DNA of 32,187 bases from Balneolales bacterium (lineage in GTDB: Bacteria > Bacteroidota > Rhodothermia > Balneolales > Natronogracilivirgulaceae): assembly GCA_007134845.1 (NCBI GenBank), contig SLKA01000017.1:1-32187 (forward strand), given 5' to 3'. How positions within the stretch are numbered: the stretch's first letter is position 1; every line of letters starts with the position of its first letter. Below, piece by piece: positions 1 through 9,500 of the stretch. Both the position numbers and the translations under genes were made by a program. Below the pieces are notes generated by a model that was not told the DNA's origin, searched no databases, and saw nothing but the letters and a program-made list of their open reading frames with translations.

Positions 1-2093
1 CCTTCATGCTGGTGGTGATGATAATTTTTCTGTTCCTGCGCGACTGGCGCACCACCATCATTCCGGTCATCGTAATTCCCATTGCTATCATCGGATCCTT
101 CTTTATCATGTTCGTGGCCGGATTTTCCATCAATGTGCTCACGCTGCTTGGATTAGTCCTGGCCATCGGACTGGTGGTGGATGATTCCATTGTGGTGATG
201 GAGAATATTTATGCCAAAATCGAACAGGGGATGGACCCGACCCAGGCGGCCCTGAAGGGTGTCGGTGAGATTTTCTTTGCCGTGATCTCCACAACTACTG
301 CGCTGGTTGCCGTGTTTATGCCGGTGATTTTTCTTGAGGGTCTGACCGGCCGGCTGTTCCGTGAATTCGGTGTGGTAATGGCCGGCGTGGTGATCATCTC
401 CTCTTTTGTGGCCCTGACCCTGTCGCCCATGCTCTGCTCCCGCATTCTCAAGCAGCGCCAAAAGAAAAACCGATTTTACACAGCAACAGAACCATTCTTT
501 GAGTGGCTGAACAGGGTATACCGCGATTCACTGCGTACGTTTATGAAGGTCCGGTGGGTTGCCTTTTTAATTATCGCCCTGGCCGGGGGAGGCATGTTTC
601 TCTTTTGGATGCTCCTGCCGGCCGAACTTGCGCCGCTGGAAGACCGCAGCCGCGTCCAGATCTCTGTAAGCGGTCCGGAAGGCGTGACATTCGAGTACAT
701 GGACTATCACATGGACCGCATGATCACAGGGATACAGGAACAGGTCCCCGGGCATGAAGCCATTATATCCGTCACATCGCCCGGTTTTGGTGCCGCCAGC
801 TCGGTCAATTCCGGCTTCATCAATCTGATCCTGACTGATCCATCCGAGCGTGACCGAACTCAGATGGAGATCGCAGGCAGTCTGACGCGCTATCTGCAGG
901 ACTACACAGCCACGCGTAATTTTGTCATTCAAACCCAGACAATCGGTCAGCGCAGGGGAGGGCTCCCGGTCCAGTTTGTACTCCAGGCCCCAACCTTCGA
1001 ACAGCTCGAGGAGATGTTGCCAAAATTCATGGACGCCGCTTCCGGGCGCCCCGAGTTGTCGGTGGTGGATGTGGATCTTAAATTCAACAAGCCGGAGATT
1101 GAAATGTCGATCGACCGCGAGCGCGCACGCGAGGTAGGCGTTTCGGTCCGTGAGATCTCCCGTTCTGTGCAGCTTGCCCTGACCGACCAGCGCCTCGGTT
1201 TTTTCATCATGGACGGCAAGCAGTACGAAGTGATAGGACAACTTGAGCGGCAATCCCGTGCCACGCCAATGAATATCCGCAATCTCTATGTAGCAGGGAA
1301 CAACGGGCAACAGATTCAACTGGACAATCTTGTCAGACTGCAGGAAAAAAGCAGTCCCCCGCAGCGTTTCCGGTTCAACAGGTATGTATCGGCGACGGTG
1401 TCGGCCGGGCTGGCCCCCGGCTATTCGCTTGCGGACGGTATCGCGGCAATGGAGGATGTGGCAGCGACGGTCCTGGATGAATCCTTCCGCTCCGATCTCT
1501 CCGGAGCCTCCCGGGATTTCGTCGAGAGCGCCGACAGCCTCTTATTTGCATTCATACTGGCAATCATCCTCATCTATCTTGTACTAAGCGCCCAGTTCGA
1601 GAGCTTCCGAGATCCTTTTATCATCCTGTTTACCGTACCCCTTGCCGTCTTCGGGGCATTTTTCACTCTTTGGTACTTCCAGGAGACGTTCAATATCTTC
1701 AGTCAGATCGGGATTATTATGCTGATGGGACTCGTTTCCAAAAACGCCATTCTGATCGTAGAATTTGCGAATCAGCGCAAAGCGCAGGGGATGGAGCTCA
1801 TGGAGGCCATCACCGATGCCGCCGCCGTCCGCTTCCGCCCCATCCTGATGACATCCATGTCCACCGTGCTCGGTGTCACCCCGATTGCACTGGCCCTGGG
1901 CGCCGGCTCGGAAAGCCGTGTCTCCATGGGTCTTGCCATTATTGGCGGACTCATATTTGCAAGCATACTTACCCTGTTTGTGATTCCTGCCATCTACTCC
2001 TACTTCAGCTCCTCTACGGCCGGTGCGGATAACCGTCCGGATGAAGCGATAACAAATAAGGTTGCGGAAACACGTGCGGAAAGCGTCTCGTGA
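1..2093 (+). CDS. RND-family multidrug efflux transporter, inner-membrane subunit (5' truncated)
   Basis: This is the C-terminal part (about 695 residues; full-length relatives have about 1030) of a HAE1/AcrB-type proton-driven pump of the inner membrane, which exports drugs or other amphiphiles with a periplasmic adaptor and an outer-membrane channel. The reading frame is open to the left edge, so the ATG at position 6 is internal. Counting from it, the TM4 motif GLVVDDSIVVMENI carries the paired proton-relay aspartates at residues 59-60. The TM6 end LSPMLCSR follows, then the second porter/docking region (about 190-500) and TM7-12 (about 510-670). The TM10 lysine lies in GLVSKNAILIVEF (K579). 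All key relay residues are intact, so the gene is probably functional and cut only by the window. The adaptor and channel genes are not present downstream and may lie upstream. The substrate cannot be told from the sequence. Confidence 0.95.
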   Translation, partial: FMLVVMIIFLFLRDWRTTIIPVIVIPIAIIGSFFIMFVAGFSINVLTLLGLVLAIGLVVDDSIVVMENIYAKIEQGMDPTQAALKGVGEIFFAVISTTTALVAVFMPVIFLEGLTGRLFREFGVVMAGVVIISSFVALTLSPMLCSRILKQRQKKNRFYTATEPFFEWLNRVYRDSLRTFMKVRWVAFLIIALAGGGMFLFWMLLPAELAPLEDRSRVQISVSGPEGVTFEYMDYHMDRMITGIQEQVPGHEAIISVTSPGFGAASSVNSGFINLILTDPSERDRTQMEIAGSLTRYLQDYTATRNFVIQTQTIGQRRGGLPVQFVLQAPTFEQLEEMLPKFMDAASGRPELSVVDVDLKFNKPEIEMSIDRERAREVGVSVREISRSVQLALTDQRLGFFIMDGKQYEVIGQLERQSRATPMNIRNLYVAGNNGQQIQLDNLVRLQEKSSPPQRFRFNRYVSATVSAGLAPGYSLADGIAAMEDVAATVLDESFRSDLSGASRDFVESADSLLFAFILAIILIYLVLSAQFESFRDPFIILFTVPLAVFGAFFTLWYFQETFNIFSQIGIIMLMGLVSKNAILIVEFANQRKAQGMELMEAITDAAAVRFRPILMTSMSTVLGVTPIALALGAGSESRVSMGLAIIGGLIFASILTLFVIPAIYSYFSSSTAGADNRPDEAITNKVAETRAESVS

Positions 2094-2456
2094 TGACAAT
2101 AGACACCGTTCAACCGGGTTGACCGGCCAGGGAACAATCACCTGGGGCGAAATTCCAACGGAGTTAGTTCAGCGGGACAAAAAATCAGGTCATTGACCTA
2201 TTGAATTGTACTTACCGCTAAATTGTACTTACCGCAATTGCTGCTGGTGGCGCCTGTGTTGCGCTGCTAAGGTAAGGCTGGATGACATTCTTCCCATTGC
2301 GAAATACCTCCATCCCATGGCCGGTATCTGGCTTGGCTCACAATTTTAACAGCTCTCGAAATGGAAAGTAATTTGGCAATTGATTACAATACGTCATTAG
2401 CAGTTCTACGTTATAGACATGCACTTACCCTCTTGATCCAAAGGGTTTCGATAAAA
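2094..2456. other. Intergenic region with small palindromes and a 17-bp tandem repeat
   Basis: This 363-bp gap lies between the RND gene and the first GWxTD gene. No convincing gene is visible. It holds two odd-length inverted repeats with a one-base centre: TCAACC-G-GGTTGA (2110-2122) and AGGTCA-T-TGACCT (2187-2199). A possible hairpin CCAGG/CCTGG lies at 2127-2145 without a T-run, so it is not a clear terminator. A tandem pair of 17-bp units lies at 2202-2235. The promoter of the downstream block presumably lies here, but I could not identify -33/-7 or -35/-10 boxes with confidence. Confidence 0.6.
2187..2235. promoter_or_regulatory. Candidate operator cluster: 13-bp palindrome plus 17-bp tandem repeat
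   Basis: A perfect 6+1+6 palindrome, AGGTCA-T-TGACCT, occupies 2187-2199. Two bases later come two copies of a 17-bp unit at 2202-2218 and 2219-2235. The copies share the 15-base core AATTGTACTTACCGC and differ at one position. The cluster is about 220 bp upstream of the proposed start of the first GWxTD gene. That it binds a regulator is inferred from the arrangement alone; the repeat could also be a simple slippage duplication. Confidence 0.3.
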
Positions 2457-4610
2457 ATGAGCTCAACACTGCCATTTAAAGATGTAACATCAGGCCGTCA
2501 GGCGGCCGTATGGCAATATACACCCTTCAAAGCTCCTTTAATTCTCCATTGTCACTTTTTAATGGTGATGTTGGTCCTCATTCTGGTACTGACCGTATCC
2601 GCAAGAGGTGCATCTGACAGCACATATGTCTATGCAAATAATGCAGATGCAATTTCTGACACAACCGAAACCGGTAGTTTGGTTGCGGAACCAGCAAAAC
2701 TTGATGAACACATAGCAGAAATCACCTCATCTCACGATGATCCGTACAAATCCGGTCTCATTTTGCGTGATACCCTGGGTATACCTGCCACACTGGAATA
2801 CTGGGAGTGGGTATACAAAGAGATGCTCGAGATGGAGCGTTACGATCCCAGGATTGGTTTTCGATTTCTTGAATTTACTGTTGCTGTTATGGATGACGAA
2901 CGCTATTCACTGGCAACAGAAATGTATTTCTGGGGACTCCGTGCCGACTTTCTGGACAAATTTGAAAATGAGATAATGCAGGAAATATTGATGATGGAGC
3001 CGCTTGTCGAGCGCAGTACATTTCGGGAGTGGACCCGGTTTCATCAAGAGCGTGATCCCCGGCTTTTCCAGGAGATACGTGAGTACTGGATCAGAAATAA
3101 CATGGTTCCGTCTTCCGACCAGAATGAACGGCTTCTTGAGCACTGGCAGCGGATCCACTATTCCCGCGAGCACTTTACCAACGACGAAAGTACCGTTTAC
3201 GGCACAGATGAGCGTGCATTAATCTATGTGCGATTCGGCCCGCCAGATCGCCATCGATCCGGCGTCCTGTCACATAATACCGCCGAGATCCGAAACAGAA
3301 TTTATGATCTGGTTGAAGTGGGACTGTTAAACGTTGGACAGACCTACTCGCTGCAAATGAATATCATGCAGAATTATTCACCGGGCAGATACGACTTGTG
3401 GGGATACGACCGGATATCCGATGAGGGTCCTATCATTTTTCTGTTTGGGCGTCCGGGACGTGAAGGGCGTTACCGATTGTTGGACAGTCTGGAGGATTTC
3501 ATCAACAGCAGCGGTTATCGCAGTGTAGTGGTTGGCAGAAGAGGCACCCAAACGGCATTTCGTGCAGGTTACTTTTTGCAAATGATGTTGTATTATGAGG
3601 TCTCCTCTCTGGATCATTATTTTGGCAGGCGGTTTATGGAATACGAGCGAAGATGGAATGAGGCTGTCTTTCAAAACAATGTAAATGCGCGATTGTTGGA
3701 AGATTTGCTATCACCGCAGCTGGCAGCCCATGACATGCAGAGGATGCAGGATCGGGCTCCAATGAGTCAAAGCATTTACGAACGAAGACTGGCTGCATAC
3801 TCCATGCTTCATCGGCAGTATCGCTTCTTTGATGAAAATATGAATCCCGTTACCTGCATTTTACTCTTCCCGCCACCCCGTCTAAAAAGGATTGGTGAGG
3901 CTCTTGATGAACAAGAGGATTTGCAACCAACAGGCTATCTATTCCGGCAGGGTTTCAATATGTACAGAAAAGGTGAACGTATGAATCAGTACCTTGAAGA
4001 GCATACATCCATGTTAAGGGAACTTGCATCAGCAGAAGATGACTTATACTTATCAGTGGTACTGCCTTTATCCGGAGAAGATGTTATGTTCCAGATTTTT
4101 TCCGAGTTTTATCTCCTTCCGGACCCACAACTTCCTGTTATTTTTGGCAATAACCTGGTCGGGGTAAGTCGGGAGTGGACGGAAGCTTCCAAAGCGATCG
4201 AAAATGATGGCAGCTTGGTCATCAGCGACCTGGTGCTTGGCAGTGCTCAAAAAAAGCCGGTCAGAATAAAGTCCGTGGATATGGGTGTGCTCTCCGGTAA
4301 CGACATCTCCTTGAACGAATATCTTCAAATCTATTTCGAGGTGTACAATCTGAAGCCAAACGAATCCGGTGAACATCGTTACAGTATTACCTATATGCTT
4401 AAACCCGAGCATAGACGGCGTTTATTCCGTCGAAGCTCCAGAGAGGTCTCGTTGTCCTGGGTTGCTGCATCTGACAGACCCCAAGATCACCAGTTTTTTG
4501 AAGTCGACCTTTCTCATGCTGATTCGGGCAAATATCGTCTTGATATCATCGTTGAAGATAATGAGTCCGGAGAGCAGTATCGGAGAACACTGGATATGGA
4601 GATTAAATAA
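2457..4610 (+). CDS. GWxTD-domain protein 1, exported, divergent motif
   Basis: The protein (about 717 residues from the ATG at 2457) belongs to the GWxTD family, for which no function is established. The preferred start has AAAGGG 11 bases upstream; an in-frame ATG at 2361 and another at 2562 are alternatives. Residues about 26-48 form a hydrophobic signal or anchor (LMVMLVLILVLTVSARGA), so the bulk should be periplasmic or surface. A helical region follows (about 85-215), then the GWxTD domain (about 190-330). It shows the usual FREW/YW-IRN helix and NERLLEHWQRIHYS. The motif itself is VYGTD in place of GW-x-TD, followed by the conserved IYVRFGPPD and DLWGYDR. The C-terminal 135 residues look like a beta-sandwich (SLVISDLVLG; IYFEVYNL), a common partner in this family. 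The gene lies 149 bp before a second GWxTD gene and upstream of SusCD, probably in one unit. Family assignment is fairly sure; the exact start is not. Confidence 0.8.
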   Translation: MSSTLPFKDVTSGRQAAVWQYTPFKAPLILHCHFLMVMLVLILVLTVSARGASDSTYVYANNADAISDTTETGSLVAEPAKLDEHIAEITSSHDDPYKSGLILRDTLGIPATLEYWEWVYKEMLEMERYDPRIGFRFLEFTVAVMDDERYSLATEMYFWGLRADFLDKFENEIMQEILMMEPLVERSTFREWTRFHQERDPRLFQEIREYWIRNNMVPSSDQNERLLEHWQRIHYSREHFTNDESTVYGTDERALIYVRFGPPDRHRSGVLSHNTAEIRNRIYDLVEVGLLNVGQTYSLQMNIMQNYSPGRYDLWGYDRISDEGPIIFLFGRPGREGRYRLLDSLEDFINSSGYRSVVVGRRGTQTAFRAGYFLQMMLYYEVSSLDHYFGRRFMEYERRWNEAVFQNNVNARLLEDLLSPQLAAHDMQRMQDRAPMSQSIYERRLAAYSMLHRQYRFFDENMNPVTCILLFPPPRLKRIGEALDEQEDLQPTGYLFRQGFNMYRKGERMNQYLEEHTSMLRELASAEDDLYLSVVLPLSGEDVMFQIFSEFYLLPDPQLPVIFGNNLVGVSREWTEASKAIENDGSLVISDLVLGSAQKKPVRIKSVDMGVLSGNDISLNEYLQIYFEVYNLKPNESGEHRYSITYMLKPEHRRRLFRRSSREVSLSWVAASDRPQDHQFFEVDLSHADSGKYRLDIIVEDNESGEQYRRTLDMEIK

Positions 4611-4759
4611 ACCGTCGGTTTTTCTGCCTGCTTTCATCTCAGTAGGAAATGATCTGACGAACGAAACCGTTATCCCAGCATGTTGCAAGATTGTCCCGCT
4701 GTTATATTTTGAAGTACAAGCTGTATTTTCATGTTACATGGCTGCACACTCCAAACCAA

Positions 4760-6199
4760 ATGATGCTATACAGACTTCATATTCTTTTTGTGGCAATGAG
4801 TATTATGATTGCCTGCTCCAAGGCATTTGATCCGGATATCCGCACTGGTTCCCACCCTCATCTGACCGATGGCGCACCGGAGTTTATGATTTCCGCTATT
4901 GCTTTTCTGGACGGACAGGATCGTCCGGTTATCGATATTGACCTTGATATTGTTTATGGCAGTCTGATTTATCGTGGGAGCGATGGCCTCTTTGAAGCTG
5001 GAGTAACGATAACAACCGATGTGTATTTGGTGATCGATGAATCCAATGAGGAATACAACCGGGTCGAACAGCTGCGTGAAACACTGGAAGTGGCCGAACG
5101 CAATGCCTCCATTACCGACAGCGGAGATACTTTTTCGTACAACGAACGAATTTCGGTTAAACCCGGAAAATATATGGTGATTGTCCAGGTGACCGACAAC
5201 AATTCGGACAAGTCCGTTAGCAGAAGATCCAACGTGACGGTCATCGATCCCGAAAGTCCGATACCAAATTTGACTCACATCAAGGTATTCGGAACAGACA
5301 TGGATGACAGAAGTCTGGAGATGCCGCTTACAACCTATACCATCCCGGGAACCGTGGACACGGTTACTTTTGAATACCAGGTCACCCGTCCGAGCGATTC
5401 GGAACCACTTGCCGTTCGGATGCGGCTTATAAAGATAGACTCAGACACCCTGCCGCCAAGACCGATGTCCGGTGTTACACCCACTACCGGATCGTTACCC
5501 TACCGAGGCATCAATTACAACCGGACAGAGATACTTGAGAGTCAGGAACGGATACTTGAACAGGAGACCGGAACCATCACCATTGAATACCGAACGGTGC
5601 GGCCGCCTCGTGGTGCTTACCGTTTCGAGGTTCTGGTTGTGGATCAGGCAGGTGAAGGGGATGAATTGTTGTACAAAGCCAGGGATTTCAGTTCTATGAG
5701 CAAGAACTTTCCGAATGTGGTCAGTTCCAGGGAGCTGGCTAAACCTCTGGTGTACCTGATGCGAAGAAGCGAATACCGTGATATCATGTCTATTGAAGAC
5801 AGGGACACGCTTAAACATGAAATTGACCGCTTCTGGCTCTCCAATATAGGAGACAAGGAGCAGGCCAGCAGGGTTATCCGCAAATATTACGAGCGGGTTG
5901 AAGAGGCCAATAAGCAGTTTTCAAATTTCAAAGAGGGATGGATGACCGACATGGGCATGGTTTATGTGCTGTTTGGACCACCCTGGTATGTGGAGCGATC
6001 ACTGGATACCATGGTCTGGATCTATGGATACAACCGGGCAGACCCACGCAGAGTGTTCTATTTCCGACGGACAAGAGTAGCCAGCGATACCCGTCCGTTT
6101 GAGCACTATATCCTGCAACGACGCAGTGAGTATCACAGCGTTGAATATGAACAAATACAAAGATGGTTGTCAGGTACGATATTAACAAGACCTATATAA
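4760..6199 (+). CDS. GWxTD-domain lipoprotein 2
   Basis: This is a second GWxTD protein of about 479 residues. Paired ATGs at 4760 and 4763 give a short signal peptide ending in the lipobox SIMIAC (Cys19 from the first ATG), so it should be a lipidated envelope protein. An upstream TTG in frame at 4691 would bury the signal and is less likely. The N-terminal two thirds are beta-rich repeats without a family I recognise (segments such as GKYMVIVQVTDNNS and GAYRFEVLVVDQAGEGD), resembling Ig-like modules. The domain at the C-terminus has the canonical motif GWMTDMGMVYVLFGPP (G at residue 393), preceded by FWLSNIGDKEQASRVIRKYY. Its layout is therefore the reverse of the preceding paralogue, which has the domain in the middle and a beta-sandwich behind it. 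It lies 365 bp upstream of the susC start. Function is unknown; a role linked to the SusCD pair is inferred from position only. Confidence 0.85.
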   Translation: MMLYRLHILFVAMSIMIACSKAFDPDIRTGSHPHLTDGAPEFMISAIAFLDGQDRPVIDIDLDIVYGSLIYRGSDGLFEAGVTITTDVYLVIDESNEEYNRVEQLRETLEVAERNASITDSGDTFSYNERISVKPGKYMVIVQVTDNNSDKSVSRRSNVTVIDPESPIPNLTHIKVFGTDMDDRSLEMPLTTYTIPGTVDTVTFEYQVTRPSDSEPLAVRMRLIKIDSDTLPPRPMSGVTPTTGSLPYRGINYNRTEILESQERILEQETGTITIEYRTVRPPRGAYRFEVLVVDQAGEGDELLYKARDFSSMSKNFPNVVSSRELAKPLVYLMRRSEYRDIMSIEDRDTLKHEIDRFWLSNIGDKEQASRVIRKYYERVEEANKQFSNFKEGWMTDMGMVYVLFGPPWYVERSLDTMVWIYGYNRADPRRVFYFRRTRVASDTRPFEHYILQRRSEYHSVEYEQIQRWLSGTILTRPI

Positions 6200-6564
6200 T
6201 AATAATATATATCATTTACGCATATCATTTTATAATATAATTCCATGGCATGACAGCCGGGAGTACTCGAAAAACAGCAGGGAATGATGATTTTTCAAAA
6301 AAATATTTGCTTTATTTTCATGAAACACCAATCTTAGTAAGTATATGTGAGAAGGGAAGGAAGTTTTATCTCACATTCCTTCTCATAAATAATCAGATGA
6401 ATGTAGTATTGCATTTAAAATTTGGTAACTGAAAACGGGTTTTGGGCTAGAAGAATCTAAGTGGTCATTTCTATGTCAAGTATTTGAATGTAGGGATATA
6501 CCATGTACGTGTCTCTAATTCTCAGAACCTGCCGTCATCAACAAATATAAAATTGAGGTCACAT
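6200..6564. other. AT-rich leader region upstream of susC
   Basis: This 365-bp stretch separates the GWxTD lipoprotein from susC. It begins with very AT-rich DNA (6200-6245) containing two copies of ATATCATTT 13 bp apart. A 60-codon open frame at 6250-6432 has no recognisable features and is not called. The notable element is a set of competing hairpins at 6345-6385. A good Shine-Dalgarno core, GAGG at 6555-6558, sits six bases before the susC ATG. The length and composition suggest a separate promoter or a long 5' leader for susC, but no promoter boxes were clear. Confidence 0.5.
6345..6385 (+). promoter_or_regulatory. Possible alternative-hairpin leader element upstream of susC
   Basis: Three mutually exclusive perfect pairings are available in 41 bases. 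ATGTGAGA (6345-6352) pairs with TCTCACAT (6369-6376). TGAGAAGG (6348-6355) pairs with CCTTCTCA (6378-6385). GAAGGAA (6356-6362) pairs with TTCCTTC (6376-6382). Such overlap is what an attenuator or switching leader would show, about 180 bases before the susC start. There is no T-run straight after any stem, so termination is not obvious. The role is inference from pairing alone; chance pairing in a purine/pyrimidine-biased stretch is possible. Confidence 0.3.
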
Positions 6565-9500
6565 ATGTTCAGAAAGCTACTATCGTTGGCTTTACTAATG
6601 AGTCTGGTTTTACCAGTATATACCTTTGCTCAAAGTATTACTGGTACGATTACAGACAGCCAGACAGGTGAACCCCTCGCCGGTGCAAATGTCTTGGTGC
6701 AAGAGTTGCAGCGAGGCGCATCAACCAATCTGGATGGGGAATATGTCGTTTCCAACGTACCTTCCGGTCAATATAGCTTGAGAGTCACCTATCTGGGCTA
6801 CTCCACTATAACCCGCTCGGTTACCGTTGGTCCTGAAGGTCTGGTTGCCGATTTCCAGCTTAGAGAGGATTTTCTGGGCCTGGATGAGATGGTTGTAACT
6901 GCGTTGGGCATAGAGAGAGAAGCCCGCAGCATCGGATATGCAGTTCAGACTCTGGACGGAGCATCGATCTTGCGTTCCCAGAGGGATAACCTGGTGGATG
7001 CCCTATCGGGACAATTCTCAGGTGTGAATGTTGTTGGTTCCAGTGGCCAGCCCGGAGCAGCTACCCGAATTGTGATTAGAGGACATACCTCCATGCTGGG
7101 AAATAACCAGCCTCTGTTTGTTGTGGACGGTGTGCCGATCAGCAACGCCGAAGACAACATGACATTCGCAGAAAGTACACTCTTCCAGGGAGGTACTTCC
7201 AACCGTGGTCTGGATCTTGATCCGAATCTCATCGAGAACATAACGGTACTCAAGGGCGCCAGTGCAACAGCACTTTATGGTACACGTGCCGCCGCCGGTG
7301 CCGTCATTATTACCACAAAAGGTTCTGAGCGTGGTGAACGTCCGCCTCAAATCCATTTTAGTTCAACAGTCCGTGCCAGTGATGCCATCATCGAGGGTTA
7401 TCAGACAGAGTATACCCTGGGGAATCAGGGATTCTATGTTAGCGGACATCCGCAGGATAGAGGCGGATTTGCCGATCCGCGAGAATTCCGTCTTTCCAAT
7501 GGTGATACCATTTTCCGGCCTTTTCCTCCATCATTTACTCAAACCACGGTCAGCTGGGGCCCGCATATAGACGATGTGCCTCAAGAGGTCTTCGACCTGC
7601 ACCGTCAAAATTTTGGTGAAGAATTGACCTTTAGAGATCCTCGCAAAGATTTTTATCAGACGGGGCTGGGCTTTGACAATTCAATGAGTATCAGCGGTGG
7701 AACGGCAACAACCAATTACTTCCTGTCCTACAGCAATCTTCAACAGGAGGGAATTGTACCGGGAACCAACCTGGACCGAAACAGTATCATGGCACGCTTT
7801 GGATCACAGTTGGGTGAAAGCTGGAATGTGAATACTTCTGTAAATTATGTGCGCACCGATAACATTTGGTTGAGGGAAGGAAACGGAACACGTGCCTATA
7901 ATTTCGGGCTGAACTTCGCACCCATCAATGTTGACCTGCGTCCGGTAACGTATGAAGACGGGTTCCAGATCATGAACTCACAGGCCTTCAATAATCCATT
8001 CTGGCTTTCAGAGAACAACCGTTTCACCAGTGAAGTGAACCGTTTTATTGGTAATACACAAATTACCTATAATGTAACGGATTGGCTTATGATCTCTGAG
8101 CGCCTTGGTATTGACACCTACTCCGATATCCGAAAAGAGGAAGTGAATGTGGGTACCCGGGGACGTCCTGCCGGTCAAATGTTTGACCAGCGGATCAACC
8201 GTACGGAAATCAACTCTGACTTTTCGATCAATGCACTGTATGATATTTCCGAAGATCTCCGGATCAACGGTTTGGTGGGTCATAACCTGAACATGCGCAG
8301 TGTGAACCAGTCATTCCAGCGTGGAGAGGGATTGAACGTTCCCGATTTCTACCATGTAGGAAATGCCACCGAGGTAACTCCCTACCAGCAAACACTGGAA
8401 CAGAATCTGGTGAGTGTCTACTCTCAGATCACACTTGATTACGGTGATTATCTGTATCTGACTTTGACGGGAAGAAACGACTGGAGCTCCACGCTTCCTG
8501 AGGACAATCGTTCCTACTTCTATCCCTCAGCCAGCGTCGGTTTTGTCTTTACCGATGCCTTTGAGCCTCTGCAGAACAACTCGATCATTTCTTTCGGTAA
8601 ACTCAGAGCTTCATTGGCGCAAATTGGTGCAGATGCTCCGGTTTATTCGCTGTCTACTACATATGCGCAAGCTGGTCCCACCGATGCGGTTCGGGGTATT
8701 ATCAACTTCCCGTTCCGGGGTCGCAATGCCTTCTTGCTGGGTTCCAACCTTGGCAATCCGGAACTGAAGCCCGAAATCTCGACGGAGTGGGAAATTGGTC
8801 TTGAAACCCGGTTCCTGAATGACCGTGTGGTTCTCGATTTGGCCTACTATGACAGAACCATCAAGGATCAGATCTTCAACGTTCCCGTTTCGGCTGCTAC
8901 CGGTTATATGAACGTGTTGATGAATGCCGGTGAACTTCGCAACCATGGGTTTGAAGTGGATATGGGAGTGACCCCAATCCAGACGCGTGACTTCCGCTGG
9001 AATCTGCGCGGTAATTTCTCTAATCCCACAACGGAAGTTGTGTCCCTCGCAGAAGGTGTTGAGAGTATCTATCTGGCCGGATTTACCGATCCTCAAGTCC
9101 GGATCATGCCCGACAAAAACGGATACGGTATTATCTGGAGCAACAGGCGCCAGCGCAACGAAGATGGCGAGTTGCTGATTGGAGATAATGGTCTTCCACT
9201 TCAGGATCCCGACCTTGGCCCGATCGGAAACGTACAGCCCGACTGGTTGGCTAACATCCGCACGAGCTTCAACTACCGTGGCATCGGTCTGTCAGGCCTT
9301 CTTGACATTCGTCAGGGTGGGGATGTGATGAACATGGACTTGTTCTACAGCTCGTTTTACGGAACGGCTGGTATCACTTCAGACCGTGGCAGCACCTATG
9401 TGTATGATGGTATCGTTGCATCCACCGGTGAACCCAATGCACAGGAGATTGTAAGGGACCAGAACTACTACTGGAACCATTACGGTAATATATTCGAGTA

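Noticed and set aside
567-1319. A 250-codon open frame on the minus strand inside the RND gene
   Set aside because: It lies fully antisense to a clear RND transporter and has no recognisable family features; it is a shadow frame.
4609-4623. AAACC-GTC-GGTTT hairpin with a T-run at the stop of the first GWxTD gene
   Set aside because: The stem has only five pairs, two of them GC, and overlaps the stop codon; it is too weak to call a terminator.
4691-4759. TTG-initiated extension of the second GWxTD protein
   Set aside because: It would place 23 residues in front of a proper lipoprotein signal; the ATG pair at 4760/4763 fits better.
6250-6432. A 60-codon open frame in the susC leader
   Set aside because: No ribosome binding site, signal or family motif, and it runs across the alternative-hairpin element; more likely untranslated leader.
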